This document shows positions 49,324-58,395 of a DNA stretch of 64,000 nt, piece by piece. A program made the position numbers and the translations under genes. This DNA comes from Maritalea mobilis (GTDB lineage: Bacteria; Pseudomonadota; Alphaproteobacteria; Rhodobacterales; Rhodobacteraceae). The number at the start of each line of letters is the position of its first letter. Position 1 is the first letter of the stretch. The DNA lies in assembly GCF_019800885.1 (NCBI RefSeq), contig NZ_JAHVKE010000001.1, forward strand, positions 1,612,001 to 1,676,000, in the 5' to 3' direction. The notes beneath the pieces were generated by a model. The model was not told the origin of the DNA. It ran no database searches and saw only the letters and a list, made by a program, of their open reading frames with translations.

Positions 49324-50813
49324 CCGTGACGCTCCATCATGGCGCGGACTTCTTGCACAAGATCGGCGCGGGAAACCTCGGTCTGGGCGGGCTGGCTTTT
49401 CCATTCCTCCAGCGTGGCGTCCTGCGCCAGCTTCGCGCCGAGGATCAGGTCCTTGAGCTGCACCACGCCGCGGTCCTTCTCGTCCGAGCCCTGGATCACG
49501 GCGACGGGGCTTTCGCGTTTGTCGGCGTATTTCAACTGGTTGCCGAAATTCTTGGGGTTGCCGAGATAGACCTCGGCCCGGATGCCCGCCGCGCGCAAGT
49601 CGCTGGCCATCGCCTGGTAGTCGGCCATGCGGTCGCGATCCATCACCGTCACGATGACCGGCCCCTGCCGGGTGCCGTGGATGCGGCCCTTGGCGCGCAG
49701 CGCGGCCAGCAGACGGTCGACCCCGATGGAGACGCCGGTCGCCGGCACCTCCTGCCCCGTGAAACGCTTGACGAGGTCGTCGTAACGCCCGCCGCCCGCC
49801 ACGCTGCCGAACTGGCGCGGGCGGCCCTTTTCGTCGGTGATCTCGAAGGTCAACTCGGCCTCGTAGACCGGGCCGGTATAGTAGCCAAGGCCGCGCACGA
49901 CGGAGGGGTCGATAACGATGCGATCAGGGCCATAGCCTTGGGCGGCGAGAAGCTCGGCGATGGTTTCGAGTTCTTCGACGCCCTTGGCCCCCACATCCGA
50001 GCCTTGGACCAGTTCGCGCAGGCGGGCGACCGTCTCGGCCCCGCTGTCGCGCTTGGCGTCCATGAAGCCCATGATCGTATCGGCCTGCGCCTCGCTCAGC
50101 CCTGCGCCCTTGGTGAAATCGCCGGACTCGTCCATCCGCCCTTCACCCAAAAGCAGGCGCACGCCGTCCGGGCCGAACTTGTCCAGCTTGTCGATGGCGC
50201 GCAGGACGATGCCGCGCTCGTGCTCCTGGTCGTCACCGGACAGGCCCGCCACCTCGAGCACACCGTTCAGGACCTTGCGGTTGTTGACGCGCACGATGTA
50301 GTCACCGCGCGGGATGCCCACGGCCTCGAGCGTGTCGGCGAGCATGGCGCAGATCTCGGCATCCGCGGCCACGCTGGCCGCGCCGACCGTATCCGCATCG
50401 CATTGATAAAACTGCCGAAACCGGCCCGGTCCGGGCTTTTCATTGCGCCAGACGGGGCCCATCGTGTAGCGGCGGTAGGGGTTCGGCAGGTCGTTGCGGA
50501 ACTGCGCCGCGACGCGGGCCAAGGGCGCGGTCATGTCATAGCGCAGGGCCAGCCAGGTGCCGTCATCCGAGCCCCCGTCTTCCTGGAACGCGAAGACGCC
50601 CGCGTTGGGGCGGTCCACGTCGGGCAGGAACTTGCCCAGGGCTTCGACCGTCTCGACCGCGCTGGTCTCCAGAGGATCGAATCCATAGCGGTCATAGACC
50701 TCGGCGATCTGGCGCAGCATCTCTTGCCGCTCGGTCACCTCGGCGCCGAAATAGTCGCGGAAGCCCTTGGGCGTTTCCGCCTTGGGGCGGGGCTGTTTCT
50801 TTTGCTTGGCCAT
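49320..50813 (-). CDS. hisS: Histidine-tRNA ligase, alphaproteobacterial type
   Basis: 497-aa class II synthetase. Motif 1 region begins [11 protein letters not shown]; motif 2 at ~119-138 reads [20 protein letters not shown], unlike the RYERPQ-type motif of E. coli; the histidine-specific loop and [16 protein letters not shown] complete the active site. Length is as in this clade. An atypical HisRS of this kind is known in Caulobacter and relatives, whose tRNA-His lacks the usual extra G-1 (established knowledge, recalled). It heads hisS-hisZ-hisG. Confidence 0.95.
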   Translation of the reverse strand: MAKQKKQPRPKAETPKGFRDYFGAEVTERQEMLRQIAEVYDRYGFDPLETSAVETVEALGKFLPDVDRPNAGVFAFQEDGGSDDGTWLALRYDMTAPLARVAAQFRNDLPNPYRRYTMGPVWRNEKPGPGRFRQFYQCDADTVGAASVAADAEICAMLADTLEAVGIPRGDYIVRVNNRKVLNGVLEVAGLSGDDQEHERGIVLRAIDKLDKFGPDGVRLLLGEGRMDESGDFTKGAGLSEAQADTIMGFMDAKRDSGAETVARLRELVQGSDVGAKGVEELETIAELLAAQGYGPDRIVIDPSVVRGLGYYTGPVYEAELTFEITDEKGRPRQFGSVAGGGRYDDLVKRFTGQEVPATGVSIGVDRLLAALRAKGRIHGTRQGPVIVTVMDRDRMADYQAMASDLRAAGIRAEVYLGNPKNFGNQLKYADKRESPVAVIQGSDEKDRGVVQLKDLILGAKLAQDATLEEWKSQPAQTEVSRADLVQEVRAMMERHG

Positions 50814-50926
50814 GCTGGATCGCGGAGGTTTTTCAGGGTCGCGCCCCCTCTATCCGAGGGGCGGCGGATGGGCAAGGCGAGTGCGGGGGCCAGGCCGCGA
50901 CGGGGCGCGAAGCGATGCAAAATCGC

Positions 50927-50970
50927 CGTGCACAGGGCGTACACATCCCGTACACACCCCGTGCATACGC
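50927..50970. repeat. Four phased 11-bp repeats upstream of slyX
   Basis: CGTGCACAGGG, CGTACACATCC, CGTACACACCC and CGTGCATACGC follow each other with no gap from 50927 to 50970; the shared core is CGTRCAYA. The 11-bp period is close to one helical turn, so the cores face one side of the DNA. The array sits in the 187-bp region between divergent hisS and slyX, 31-74 bp before slyX. A regulatory binding array is a plausible reading. Confidence 0.65.
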
Positions 50971-51000
50971 AAGGGTGGCGCAAAGGCAGGAGGCTGGGCG

Positions 51001-51204
51001 ATGGCGGAGACGGACAAGCTGGAAGAAGCGCTGGCACATCTGACCCGCGTGGTCGACGAGTTGTCCGAGGTGGTGGCGCGGCAGGATGCCGAGATCACCC
51101 GGCTGTCCCGGCGGGTCGGCATGCTGATGGAGCGCGAGGCAGAGCGCGAGTTGGAGCAGGGCGGCACCGTGCCGCTGGCCGACCAGAAGCCGCCGCATTG
51201 GTGA
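51001..51204 (+). CDS. slyX: SlyX-like small coiled-coil protein
   Basis: 67-aa protein. The helix EALAHLTRVVDELSEVVARQDAEITRLSRRVGML (seen as heptads from EALAHL to RVGML) and the C-terminal PHW match SlyX, a small coiled-coil protein of unknown function. ATG 51001 is preceded by CAGGAGG at good spacing. Directly upstream lie four 11-bp repeats. Confidence 0.88.
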   Translation: MAETDKLEEALAHLTRVVDELSEVVARQDAEITRLSRRVGMLMEREAERELEQGGTVPLADQKPPHW

Positions 51205-51213
51205 GCGGCCGAT

Positions 51214-51267
51214 TTGGGGGCTCTGCCCCCAAGCCCCCGGCATTTTCAGGGGATAAAGATGGGCAGG
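51214..51267 (+). repeat. Dispersed G5C/GC5 element, copy B
   Basis: TTGGGGGCTCTGCCCCCAA (51214-51232) is a perfect hairpin, followed by CCCCCGGCATTTTCAGGGG and ATAAAGATGGGCAGG. The layout matches copy A at 15.3 kb (read on the minus strand). It lies between convergent slyX and the MFS gene and may double as a terminator for either. Confidence 0.65.
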
Positions 51268-51293
51268 GCCGCGCGCGTTAACCTTAACGGGCG

Positions 51294-52508
51294 TCAGGCG
51301 GCGGCCATGGCGGGTTTGCGCGGGCGGGAGCGGAGCAGGATGCCCAGCATGATCGCGATGTTGAGCGCGTTGAAGGCGATGCCGTTGAGAAACGCCCAGC
51401 GATAGCTGCCGGTCAGATCGTAGATCCAGCCCGACATCCAGCCGCCCAGCGCCATGCCCAGGATCGTCGCCATGATGACGAAGCCGACACGAGCGCCGGC
51501 CTCTTTCGGGGGGAGGTATTCGCGCACGATCAGCGCATAGGAGGGCACGATGCCGCCCTGCGCCAGGCCGAAGACGAGGCTGACTATGTAAAGCGGCATG
51601 AGGCCGGTCGTCGGCAGGTAGAGGAAGAGCGCCAGCATTTGCAGGGTCGATCCGATCAGCAGGGTCAGCACCCCGCCGAGCCTGTCCGCGAGAAGGCCCG
51701 ACACCAGCCGCGAGCCGACCCCGCCCAGAAGCATCAGGCTGAGCATCTCCGCGCCCACGGCGGGGCCGTAGCCGAGATCGACGCAATAGGCGACGATATG
51801 GACCTGCGGCATGGACATGGCCACGCAGCAGCCGATCCCCGCCGCCGCCAGCGCCCAGGTCAGCATGCGCGGCGAGAGGCCGCTGGTGCGGGCGCGAAGG
51901 GCTGCGGCCGTCTCCGAGGCGCGCATGGCCTCCTCGGGGAGCGGTTTGCGCAAGGCCCATGTCATCGGCAGCATGACCGCCAGCGCGGTGGCCGCGATGA
52001 CCAGATAGGCCGCGCGCCAGCCCGGCCCGGCCAGGATATCGGCCAGGATCAGCGGCCAGATCGCGCCGGACAGGTAGTTGCCGCTGGCGATGATGGCGAC
52101 GGCGATGCCGCGCCGTTTCAGGAACCATTGGCTGACATCGGCGATCAGCGGGCCAAAGCTGGCCGCCGTGGCGAACCCGATCACCGCCTGCACCGCGCTG
52201 AGGGTCCACAGGTTCGGGGCGAGCGCCGCCGCGCCGAAATTGCCCGCGATCATCAGCGCCGAGACGGCGAGCGCACGCGAGACGCCCCAGCGGTCCACCC
52301 AGCCGCCGATCAGGAAATTGCCCAGTGCAAAGCCCAGCATGGTCAGGGTGTAGGGGATCGAGGCATCCGCGCGGTCCAGCCCGAATTCGGCCTGCACCGC
52401 CGGCAGGATCACGATGATCGCCCACATCCCCACATTGCCGATCAGCGACAGGGCTAGGCTGAGGGCAAGGCGGATCCAGGAGGTGCGGCTGTCGAGGGTC
52501 TGGCTCAT
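51294..52508 (-). CDS. MFS transporter, OFA/monocarboxylate-like
   Basis: 404-aa carrier with 12 membrane segments. FGLDRADASIPYTLTMLGFALGNFLIGGWVDRWG (motif A region, GGWVDRWG) and ASFGPLIADVSQWFLKRRGIAVAIIASGNYLSGAIWPL fit the oxalate/formate antiporter and monocarboxylate group. The substrate is unknown. ATG 52508 (MSQTLDSRTSWIRL) is chosen; the frame to 52616 is not coding. It diverges from a secreted-protein gene. Confidence 0.88.
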   Translation of the reverse strand: MSQTLDSRTSWIRLALSLALSLIGNVGMWAIIVILPAVQAEFGLDRADASIPYTLTMLGFALGNFLIGGWVDRWGVSRALAVSALMIAGNFGAAALAPNLWTLSAVQAVIGFATAASFGPLIADVSQWFLKRRGIAVAIIASGNYLSGAIWPLILADILAGPGWRAAYLVIAATALAVMLPMTWALRKPLPEEAMRASETAAALRARTSGLSPRMLTWALAAAGIGCCVAMSMPQVHIVAYCVDLGYGPAVGAEMLSLMLLGGVGSRLVSGLLADRLGGVLTLLIGSTLQMLALFLYLPTTGLMPLYIVSLVFGLAQGGIVPSYALIVREYLPPKEAGARVGFVIMATILGMALGGWMSGWIYDLTGSYRWAFLNGIAFNALNIAIMLGILLRSRPRKPAMAAA

Positions 52509-52641
52509 GGCGGCGACGGTAGGGCGTCGCCCCGTGAATGGGAAGCGCGGTGAGCGGGTGTCGCTGTCTGCCTGATTTTCCCCGCCACGGCCCATCCTGC
52601 AAGGTTGACAGGGCATTGCGACACCGCCTTACCTCGGCCCC

Positions 52642-53073
52642 ATGAAAAAGTCCGTCTTCTCCCCCGCCCTCGCCCTGCCTGTCCTGGCAGCCCTCGCCCT
52701 TCCCGCCGCGGCGCAACCGGTCTGTTCCGCCGGGGAATACGTCGCCGAGGCGCATCTGACCTTGCCCGAGATGGCCCCGGTCGAGATCGCCACGCAATTC
52801 GCCTGGGATGGCGCGGACGGGATCGTCGAGGTGTGCAACCTTCTGTCGAGCACCGGCGATTTCGCGGAATTCTGGTACTTGTTCTCGGGCGAGATCAGCG
52901 AGGCCCATGGCGGCATCTGCATCCGCCTGACCGGGGAGGACGGGGCCGAGATGTTCTCTTGCGCGACGCCCGAGGTGGTCGCGGCCGCCTATGCCGCCAC
53001 GCCCGGCACAGAGGAGTCGATCCTGCGCTTCGAGGACTGGCAGGCGGAGGTGATGGCGAACATCACCGAGTGA
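52642..53073 (+). CDS. Secreted four-cysteine protein, copy 1
   Basis: 143-aa protein with a Sec signal peptide (~1-25, LALPAAAQ) and a mature domain of ~118 residues. Cysteines lie at 28, 65, 93 and 107 (VCSAG, EVCNL, GGICI, FSCATP), consistent with two disulfides in the periplasm or outside. Other landmarks are FAWDG, YLFSGEIS and ILRFEDWQA. It is a tandem paralogue of the next gene, 236 bp downstream. No known domain is recognised. It diverges from the MFS gene. Confidence 0.85.
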   Translation: MKKSVFSPALALPVLAALALPAAAQPVCSAGEYVAEAHLTLPEMAPVEIATQFAWDGADGIVEVCNLLSSTGDFAEFWYLFSGEISEAHGGICIRLTGEDGAEMFSCATPEVVAAAYAATPGTEESILRFEDWQAEVMANITE

Positions 53074-53308
53074 GGCCGTCACACGATCATCGCCTTGAGC
53101 GACAGGGTTGGCGGGCTGAGAACAGCCCATGGTGCGGACAGGTTTCCGCGCCCGCAGGCCCAGCCATTGCATTGGAGAACTCGAACGGTGTTTGCACGCG
53201 ATTCAGGCCGAGGGCTTGCGCCGGCGGGACAAGAATTTGCTTTATTCGATCAACTATTCGTGCAGGGTAAAGAAGGAACGTGCGTTCTTTTTACTGCTGG
53301 AGATCGAA

Positions 53309-53737
53309 ATGCACCGTTTTTTTCTTTCCATTCTTGCTTTTGGAATTGCTGCCTTCGTGGCTGTGACCCCGGCCAACGCATCGCCCAGGTGTTCCGCCGG
53401 GAGTGCCGTCGGCTGGGCGCGCGTGAATGCACCGTCCGGGTTCGGACCCATTGCCGCCATTCGTCAATACGCGTGGGATGGCGGCTCCAGTGTGGTTCAG
53501 GTCTGCAATTTGACCGGCAACACGGTATCCATCGGATACTGGCAGCTCTACAGCGGCGAGATTGACAGTAGCTACCCGGGCATCTGTGTATCGGTGGTGG
53601 GGACCAATGGCAGTGAGCTTTTCTCCTGTGCGACGCCGAACGCGGTGCAACGTGCGTTCAGTGCCAGAAACCAGCCGCGCAATGTCCTGCGTTTCTTTGA
53701 ATGGCAGGCAGGTTTGGCTCCGAACCTGACCCGGTGA
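53309..53737 (+). CDS. Secreted four-cysteine protein, copy 2
   Basis: 142-aa protein with a signal peptide (~1-24, PANAS) and the same fold pattern as copy 1: Cys at 28, 66, 93 and 107 (RCSAG, QVCNL, PGICV, FSCATP), YAWDG, QLYSGEID and VLRFFEWQA. The shared ends and spacing show common origin, but other positions have changed much. ATG 53309 follows GGAGATCG; the frame to 53129 is unlikely. Its codon use and leader (T-rich TTTTTTTCTTTCC) are less GC-biased than copy 1, so separate acquisition is possible. It ends 10 bp before the dnaE stop (convergent). Confidence 0.85.
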   Translation: MHRFFLSILAFGIAAFVAVTPANASPRCSAGSAVGWARVNAPSGFGPIAAIRQYAWDGGSSVVQVCNLTGNTVSIGYWQLYSGEIDSSYPGICVSVVGTNGSELFSCATPNAVQRAFSARNQPRNVLRFFEWQAGLAPNLTR

Positions 53738-53747
53738 AAGACGCCGT

Positions 53748-56700
53748 TTAAACCTCTTCGACCGTCACCACCCCTTCGAGGCTGCGCAGGGCGCCCTTGA
53801 TCTGGGGAGAGACGGGGAAGTCGTCGCCGAGGAGAACCTCGACCTCGCCGGGCAGGTCGGGGTGCAACAGGCACATGTGGATCGGCCCCTTGGCCGAGCG
53901 CATCGCCTCGTCCCGGGCATGTTCGAGAAGGGTCGAGACCGTTTCGACGCCGCGCGGGTCCTCGATGAAGACGCGCAGGCCGCCCGCTTCGGCGGCGATG
54001 CCGTCATCGACGGGCTGCACGGCGGCGGCGAGCAGCTTGAGCTGGTCACTTTCCAGCTCCGCCTTGACCTGCAGAATGACGTTCGAGCCGGTTTCGAGGT
54101 GCTGGCGGCTGGCCTCGAGCACGTCGGAGAAGACGGTGACCTCGTACAGGCCTGTGGGGTCCGACAGCGAGACGAAGGCGAAGCGGTTGCCGCGCTGGCT
54201 TTTGCGTTCCTGCCGGACCGAGACGGCGCCTGCCATCTTGGTGACGAAGGCGCCGCCCTGCACGCGCTGTTCGACCTCGGCCAGGGTCAGCACCCCGCGC
54301 CGTTTCAGGGCGGGCAGGTAATCGTCCAGCGGGTGGCCGGAGAAGTAGAAGCCAACGGCCTGGTGTTCGTTGGCGAGCCTCTCGTTCGGGAGCCAGTCGG
54401 TCGGGTCGGGCAGGCGCGGTTCGGGCAGGTCCTCGCCCGCTTCGCCGAACAGGCTGACCTGATTGCTGGCCTTCTGCTCGTGGATTGCGGCGGAATAGGC
54501 CGTCAGCGCGTCGAGCGCGGCGAAGACGCGCGCGCGGTTGCGGTCGAGATCGTCGAAGGCCCCGGCACGGGCAAGCATTTCGAGCGAGCGTTTGCCGACG
54601 CGCTTGAGATCCACGCGGCGGGCGAAATCGAAGAGCGTGGCAAAGGGTTTTTCGCCGCGCTCGGTCTGGCGCGCCTCGACGATCATGCGCATCGCCTCGA
54701 CGCCCACGTTCTTCAGCGCGCCGAGCGCGTAGAGGATCTTGCCGTCCTTCACGGTGAAGGTCGCGGCCGAGCGGTTGACGCAGGGCGGCACGGTCTCGAT
54801 GCCGAGGCGGTCGACCTCCTGCTTGTAGATGCCCAACTTGTCGGTGAGGTGGATATCGCAATTCATGACGGCGGCCATGAACTCGACCGGGTGGTTCGCC
54901 TTGAGCCACGCGGTCTGGTAGCTGACCACGGCATAGGCGGCGGCGTGGGACTTGTTGAAGCCGTAGTTGGCGAATTTTTCCAATAGGTTCCAGACTTCGA
55001 GCGCCTTGGCCTCGTCCACCCCGTTCTTGGCGGAGCCTTCGAGGAACTTGGGGCGTTCGGCGTCCATCGCCTCCTTGATCTTCTTGCCCATGGCGCGGCG
55101 CAGCAGGTCGGCGCCGCCGAGGCTGTAGCCCGCCATTTCCTGCGCGATCTGCATCACCTGTTCCTGGTAGACGATGATGCCCTGCGTCTCGTCGAGGATA
55201 TGGTCGATCAGCGGATGCAGGCGGTCGCGGTCGGAAATGCCGTTCTTCACCTCGCAGTATTTCGGGATGTTCTCCATCGGGCCGGGGCGGTAGAGCGCCA
55301 CGAGCGCGACGATATCCTCGATGCAGGTGGGTTTCATGCGCCGCAGCGCATCCATCATGCCCGAGCTTTCCACCTGGAACACGGCGACCGTCTTGGCGCT
55401 GGCGTAAAGGGCGTAGGTGGCGGGGTCATCCAGCGGGATGGCGTTGATCTGGTTCTCGGCCCCCTCGGGCGGCTGGTAGATGGTGCTGCCGTCCGGCGCC
55501 TCGTGCAGCTGCCGCCCCGAGGCATGGATCAGGTCGATGGCGTTCTGCACCACCGTCAGGGTCTTGAGACCGAGGAAGTCGAATTTCACCAGGCCCGCGG
55601 GTTCGACCCATTTCATGTTGAACTGCGTGGCCGGCATGTCGGAGCGCGGATCGCGGTAGAGCGGCACAAGCTCATCCAGCGGGCGGTCGCCGATCACGAC
55701 GCCGGCGGCGTGGGTCGAGGCATTCCTGAGCAGGCCCTCGATCTTCTCGGCGTAATCCATCAGGCGGCGCGTGGGGTTCACGCGGCCATCGCGCTTGTCC
55801 TGCTCGGTCTCGCGCATTTCCTCGATGAAACGCGGCTCGTCCTTGATGGCTTGCGCGATCGAGACGGGCTTCACCCCTTCGACCGGAATCATCTTGGACA
55901 GGCGGTCGACCTGGCCGAACGGCATTTGCAACACGCGGCCCACGTCGCGCACGGCGGCCTTGGACAGAAGCGCGCCGAAGGTGATGATCTGGCCCACCCG
56001 GTCGCGACCGTATTTCTCCTGCACGTAGCGGATGACCTCTTCGCGGCGGTCCATGCAGAAGTCGATGTCGAAGTCGGGCATCGACACGCGTTCGGGGTTC
56101 AGGAAGCGTTCGAAGAGCAAGCTGTAGCGCAGGGGGTCGAGGTCGGTGATGGTCAGCGCGTAGGCCACGAGTGAACCCGCACCCGAACCGCGCCCCGGCC
56201 CGACCGGAATGTCATGATCCTTGGCCCATTTGATGAAGTCGGCCACGATCAGGAAGTACCCCGGGAAGCCCATCCCCTCGATGATGCCAAGCTCGAATTC
56301 GAGCCGTTTTTCATAGGCCTCGACGGTATCCGCGTGGGGGATGACGGCAAGGCGGGCGTGCAGGCCCTCATGCGCCTGGCGGCGCAATTCCTCGACCTCG
56401 TCATCGGCGAAGCGCGGCAGGATCGGCGGGTGCGTGCGCGCGCGAAAGGCGCAGCGCCGCGCGATCTCGACGGTGTTTTCCAGCGCCTCGGGCAGATCGG
56501 CGAAGAGCGCGGCCATCTCCTCGGGTGTCTTGAAATGGTGTTGCGGGGTCAGGCGACGGCGCGGCTCGGACTGGTCGATATAGGCACCCTCGGCGATGCA
56601 GATCAGCGCGTCATGCGCCTCGTACATCTCGGCCTTGGGGAAATAGACATCGTTGGTGGCGACCAGCGGCAGGTTCAACTCGTAGGCCAGTTCGACATGG

Positions 56701-57278
56701 CCGCGCTCGGTCTGGGCCTCGGTCTCGGGCAGGCCGCCCTCGCCCGGGTGCCGCTGCAATTCGACATAGAGCCGGTCGGGATAGATCGAGGCCATCCGTT
56801 CCAACAGCGCCCGCGCCCGCCCCGTGTTGCCGACCCGCAGGAATTGGCCCACCGGCCCCTCGGGTCCGCCAGAGAGGCAGATCAGCCCCTCGCCATGCTG
56901 TGCCAGTTCCTCCAGCGTCACATGCGGAAAGCTGCCATCGCCGCGCAGGTAAAGCGCGGAGTTCAGCTTCATCAGGTTCTTGTAGCCCGCCTCGTTCTGG
57001 GCCAGCAGGACGATGGCGGCGGGCGGATTCGGACGTTCACCGGGCTGAACGGGCGCATAGTCCACGTCCAACTGGCAGCCGATGATGGGCTGCACCCCGG
57101 CCTTGGCCGCCGTTTCGGAAAACTCCAACGCGCAGAACATGTTGTTCGTGTCAGTCACCGCGACGGCGGGCATGCCGGCATCCGCGACCATGCCGGGCAG
57201 TTTCTTGACCCGCATCGCGCCTTCCAGCAACGAATACTCGGTGTGCAGTCGGAGATGAATGAATCGGGGATCGGCCAT
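53748..57278 (-). CDS. dnaE: DNA polymerase III alpha subunit
   Basis: 1176-aa replicative polymerase. The N-terminal PHP domain begins LRLHTEYSLLEGAM; the polymerase core has GPGRGSGAGSLVAYAL and the catalytic PDFDIDFCMDRR near residues 405-416; the finger and helix-hairpin-helix regions and a C-terminal OB-fold domain (GAVSVRQERKSQRGNRFAFVSLSD) follow. Length is that of DnaE1. ATG 57278 (MADPRFIHLRLH) is the start. The 89 bp upstream carries its probable promoter. Confidence 0.97.
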   Translation of the reverse strand: MADPRFIHLRLHTEYSLLEGAMRVKKLPGMVADAGMPAVAVTDTNNMFCALEFSETAAKAGVQPIIGCQLDVDYAPVQPGERPNPPAAIVLLAQNEAGYKNLMKLNSALYLRGDGSFPHVTLEELAQHGEGLICLSGGPEGPVGQFLRVGNTGRARALLERMASIYPDRLYVELQRHPGEGGLPETEAQTERGHVELAYELNLPLVATNDVYFPKAEMYEAHDALICIAEGAYIDQSEPRRRLTPQHHFKTPEEMAALFADLPEALENTVEIARRCAFRARTHPPILPRFADDEVEELRRQAHEGLHARLAVIPHADTVEAYEKRLEFELGIIEGMGFPGYFLIVADFIKWAKDHDIPVGPGRGSGAGSLVAYALTITDLDPLRYSLLFERFLNPERVSMPDFDIDFCMDRREEVIRYVQEKYGRDRVGQIITFGALLSKAAVRDVGRVLQMPFGQVDRLSKMIPVEGVKPVSIAQAIKDEPRFIEEMRETEQDKRDGRVNPTRRLMDYAEKIEGLLRNASTHAAGVVIGDRPLDELVPLYRDPRSDMPATQFNMKWVEPAGLVKFDFLGLKTLTVVQNAIDLIHASGRQLHEAPDGSTIYQPPEGAENQINAIPLDDPATYALYASAKTVAVFQVESSGMMDALRRMKPTCIEDIVALVALYRPGPMENIPKYCEVKNGISDRDRLHPLIDHILDETQGIIVYQEQVMQIAQEMAGYSLGGADLLRRAMGKKIKEAMDAERPKFLEGSAKNGVDEAKALEVWNLLEKFANYGFNKSHAAAYAVVSYQTAWLKANHPVEFMAAVMNCDIHLTDKLGIYKQEVDRLGIETVPPCVNRSAATFTVKDGKILYALGALKNVGVEAMRMIVEARQTERGEKPFATLFDFARRVDLKRVGKRSLEMLARAGAFDDLDRNRARVFAALDALTAYSAAIHEQKASNQVSLFGEAGEDLPEPRLPDPTDWLPNERLANEHQAVGFYFSGHPLDDYLPALKRRGVLTLAEVEQRVQGGAFVTKMAGAVSVRQERKSQRGNRFAFVSLSDPTGLYEVTVFSDVLEASRQHLETGSNVILQVKAELESDQLKLLAAAVQPVDDGIAAEAGGLRVFIEDPRGVETVSTLLEHARDEAMRSAKGPIHMCLLHPDLPGEVEVLLGDDFPVSPQIKGALRSLEGVVTVEEV

Positions 57279-57367
57279 GCGCTCACGCTAGCCAAAGCCT
57301 GCCCGCGAGGGAACCGTCAAACCACATCATCTGGTGGCGAGGCTGTGGATAACCCCGAGGGGTCGCG

Positions 57368-58171
57368 TCACCTGATCAATTCGTAGCCGGTGATGCGCCC
57401 GCGCCAATAGGCGTGGTAGCCGTCGTCGTAGATATAACCGACCTCGGCCGAGAGCGGCATGCGCCGTCCGCCGATCTCGCCATACTCGCGGAACTCTCCG
57501 CGCCAGGGCCGCAGGATCACGGTGCCGTCCTGCGTGCGCTCGGGGCGGTCGGCCTCGACCGCCACGATGTCGCCCACCGCGTCGAGGTGGAAGCGGACCC
57601 AGGCGACGGACCCGCCCACGGCCAGCCCGGCCTCGATGCTGCCATCCGGCCCGTCGCGCCAGCGGATATCGGGATTGCCCAAAACCGCGTCGGGCGCCCA
57701 GGGCAGTTCGGCGAGGTAGCGCATCGCCTCGGCCCGGTCCATTTCAGGGCCGGAGGCATCGGCCACGTTGACCGCGCCCAACAGCGCGGCCCGCAGCCGC
57801 CCGCGCGCGCCTGCATAGGCATCCACCACCACGATCTTCGGAACGGGGCCACGGCCCTGCCTGGCGGTCCAGACAAAGCCCGGCTGCCCCAGGCCGATCA
57901 CCTGCTCGGCCGTGATCGCGGCCCAGGGCTTGTCGGGGCCAAGCCGCATCTCGGCCTCCTGCGTCAGGCGGGCGGCGCGCCAGGTGCCGCCTGCCCCGTT
58001 CCCCTCGGCGCGCATGCGCAGGATGGCGGGCGGGTCGCCGCGCCCGACCGTGCGCCCGCGCAGCACACGCTCGCCCAGCGCCTTGGCATCGCCGGCGAAG
58101 CGACGGGCCAGCCATTGCTGGAGCCCAACGCCCAGCGCCAGACCGATCAGAACCGCCCCCAGGCCCCACAT
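57368..58171 (-). CDS. Membrane-anchored protein of unknown function (DUF6544-like)
   Basis: 267-aa protein with an N-terminal membrane helix (~3-17, GLGAVLIGLALGVGL) and an exported ~240-aa domain. Its rhythm (QEAEMRLGPDKPWAAITAEQV, EMDRAEAMRYLAELPWAPDAVL, RDGPDGSIEAGL, ILRPWRGEFREYGEIGGRRMP, YWRGRITGYELI) resembles the lipoprotein-like DUF6544/DUF6920 group as I recall it. The function is unknown. It is divergent from xdhA and upstream of dnaE by 89 bp. Confidence 0.75.
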   Translation of the reverse strand: MWGLGAVLIGLALGVGLQQWLARRFAGDAKALGERVLRGRTVGRGDPPAILRMRAEGNGAGGTWRAARLTQEAEMRLGPDKPWAAITAEQVIGLGQPGFVWTARQGRGPVPKIVVVDAYAGARGRLRAALLGAVNVADASGPEMDRAEAMRYLAELPWAPDAVLGNPDIRWRDGPDGSIEAGLAVGGSVAWVRFHLDAVGDIVAVEADRPERTQDGTVILRPWRGEFREYGEIGGRRMPLSAEVGYIYDDGYHAYWRGRITGYELIR

Positions 58172-58395
58172 GACGAGTCACTCCACCCCGCTGGATTGCG
58201 CGAACACCTGGGGCCATGATTGCCCATTTCGCGCGCAATCGCACGTCAGAAGGGCAACCGACCCGACGCAAGGCTTGCATTGCCCGCCCCGCCCCGGTTT
58301 TCTACCATCTGGTCAACGCACGGACGGGGCCGCCCTCTACGCCGCATCGAGGGCCGGACGACCACCCCATCAGGGTAGCGCGGCGGAAGACATCC

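Noticed and set aside
49326-51281. 651-aa open frame opposite hisS
   Set aside because: Antisense shadow; it also runs across the slyX gene and its repeats.
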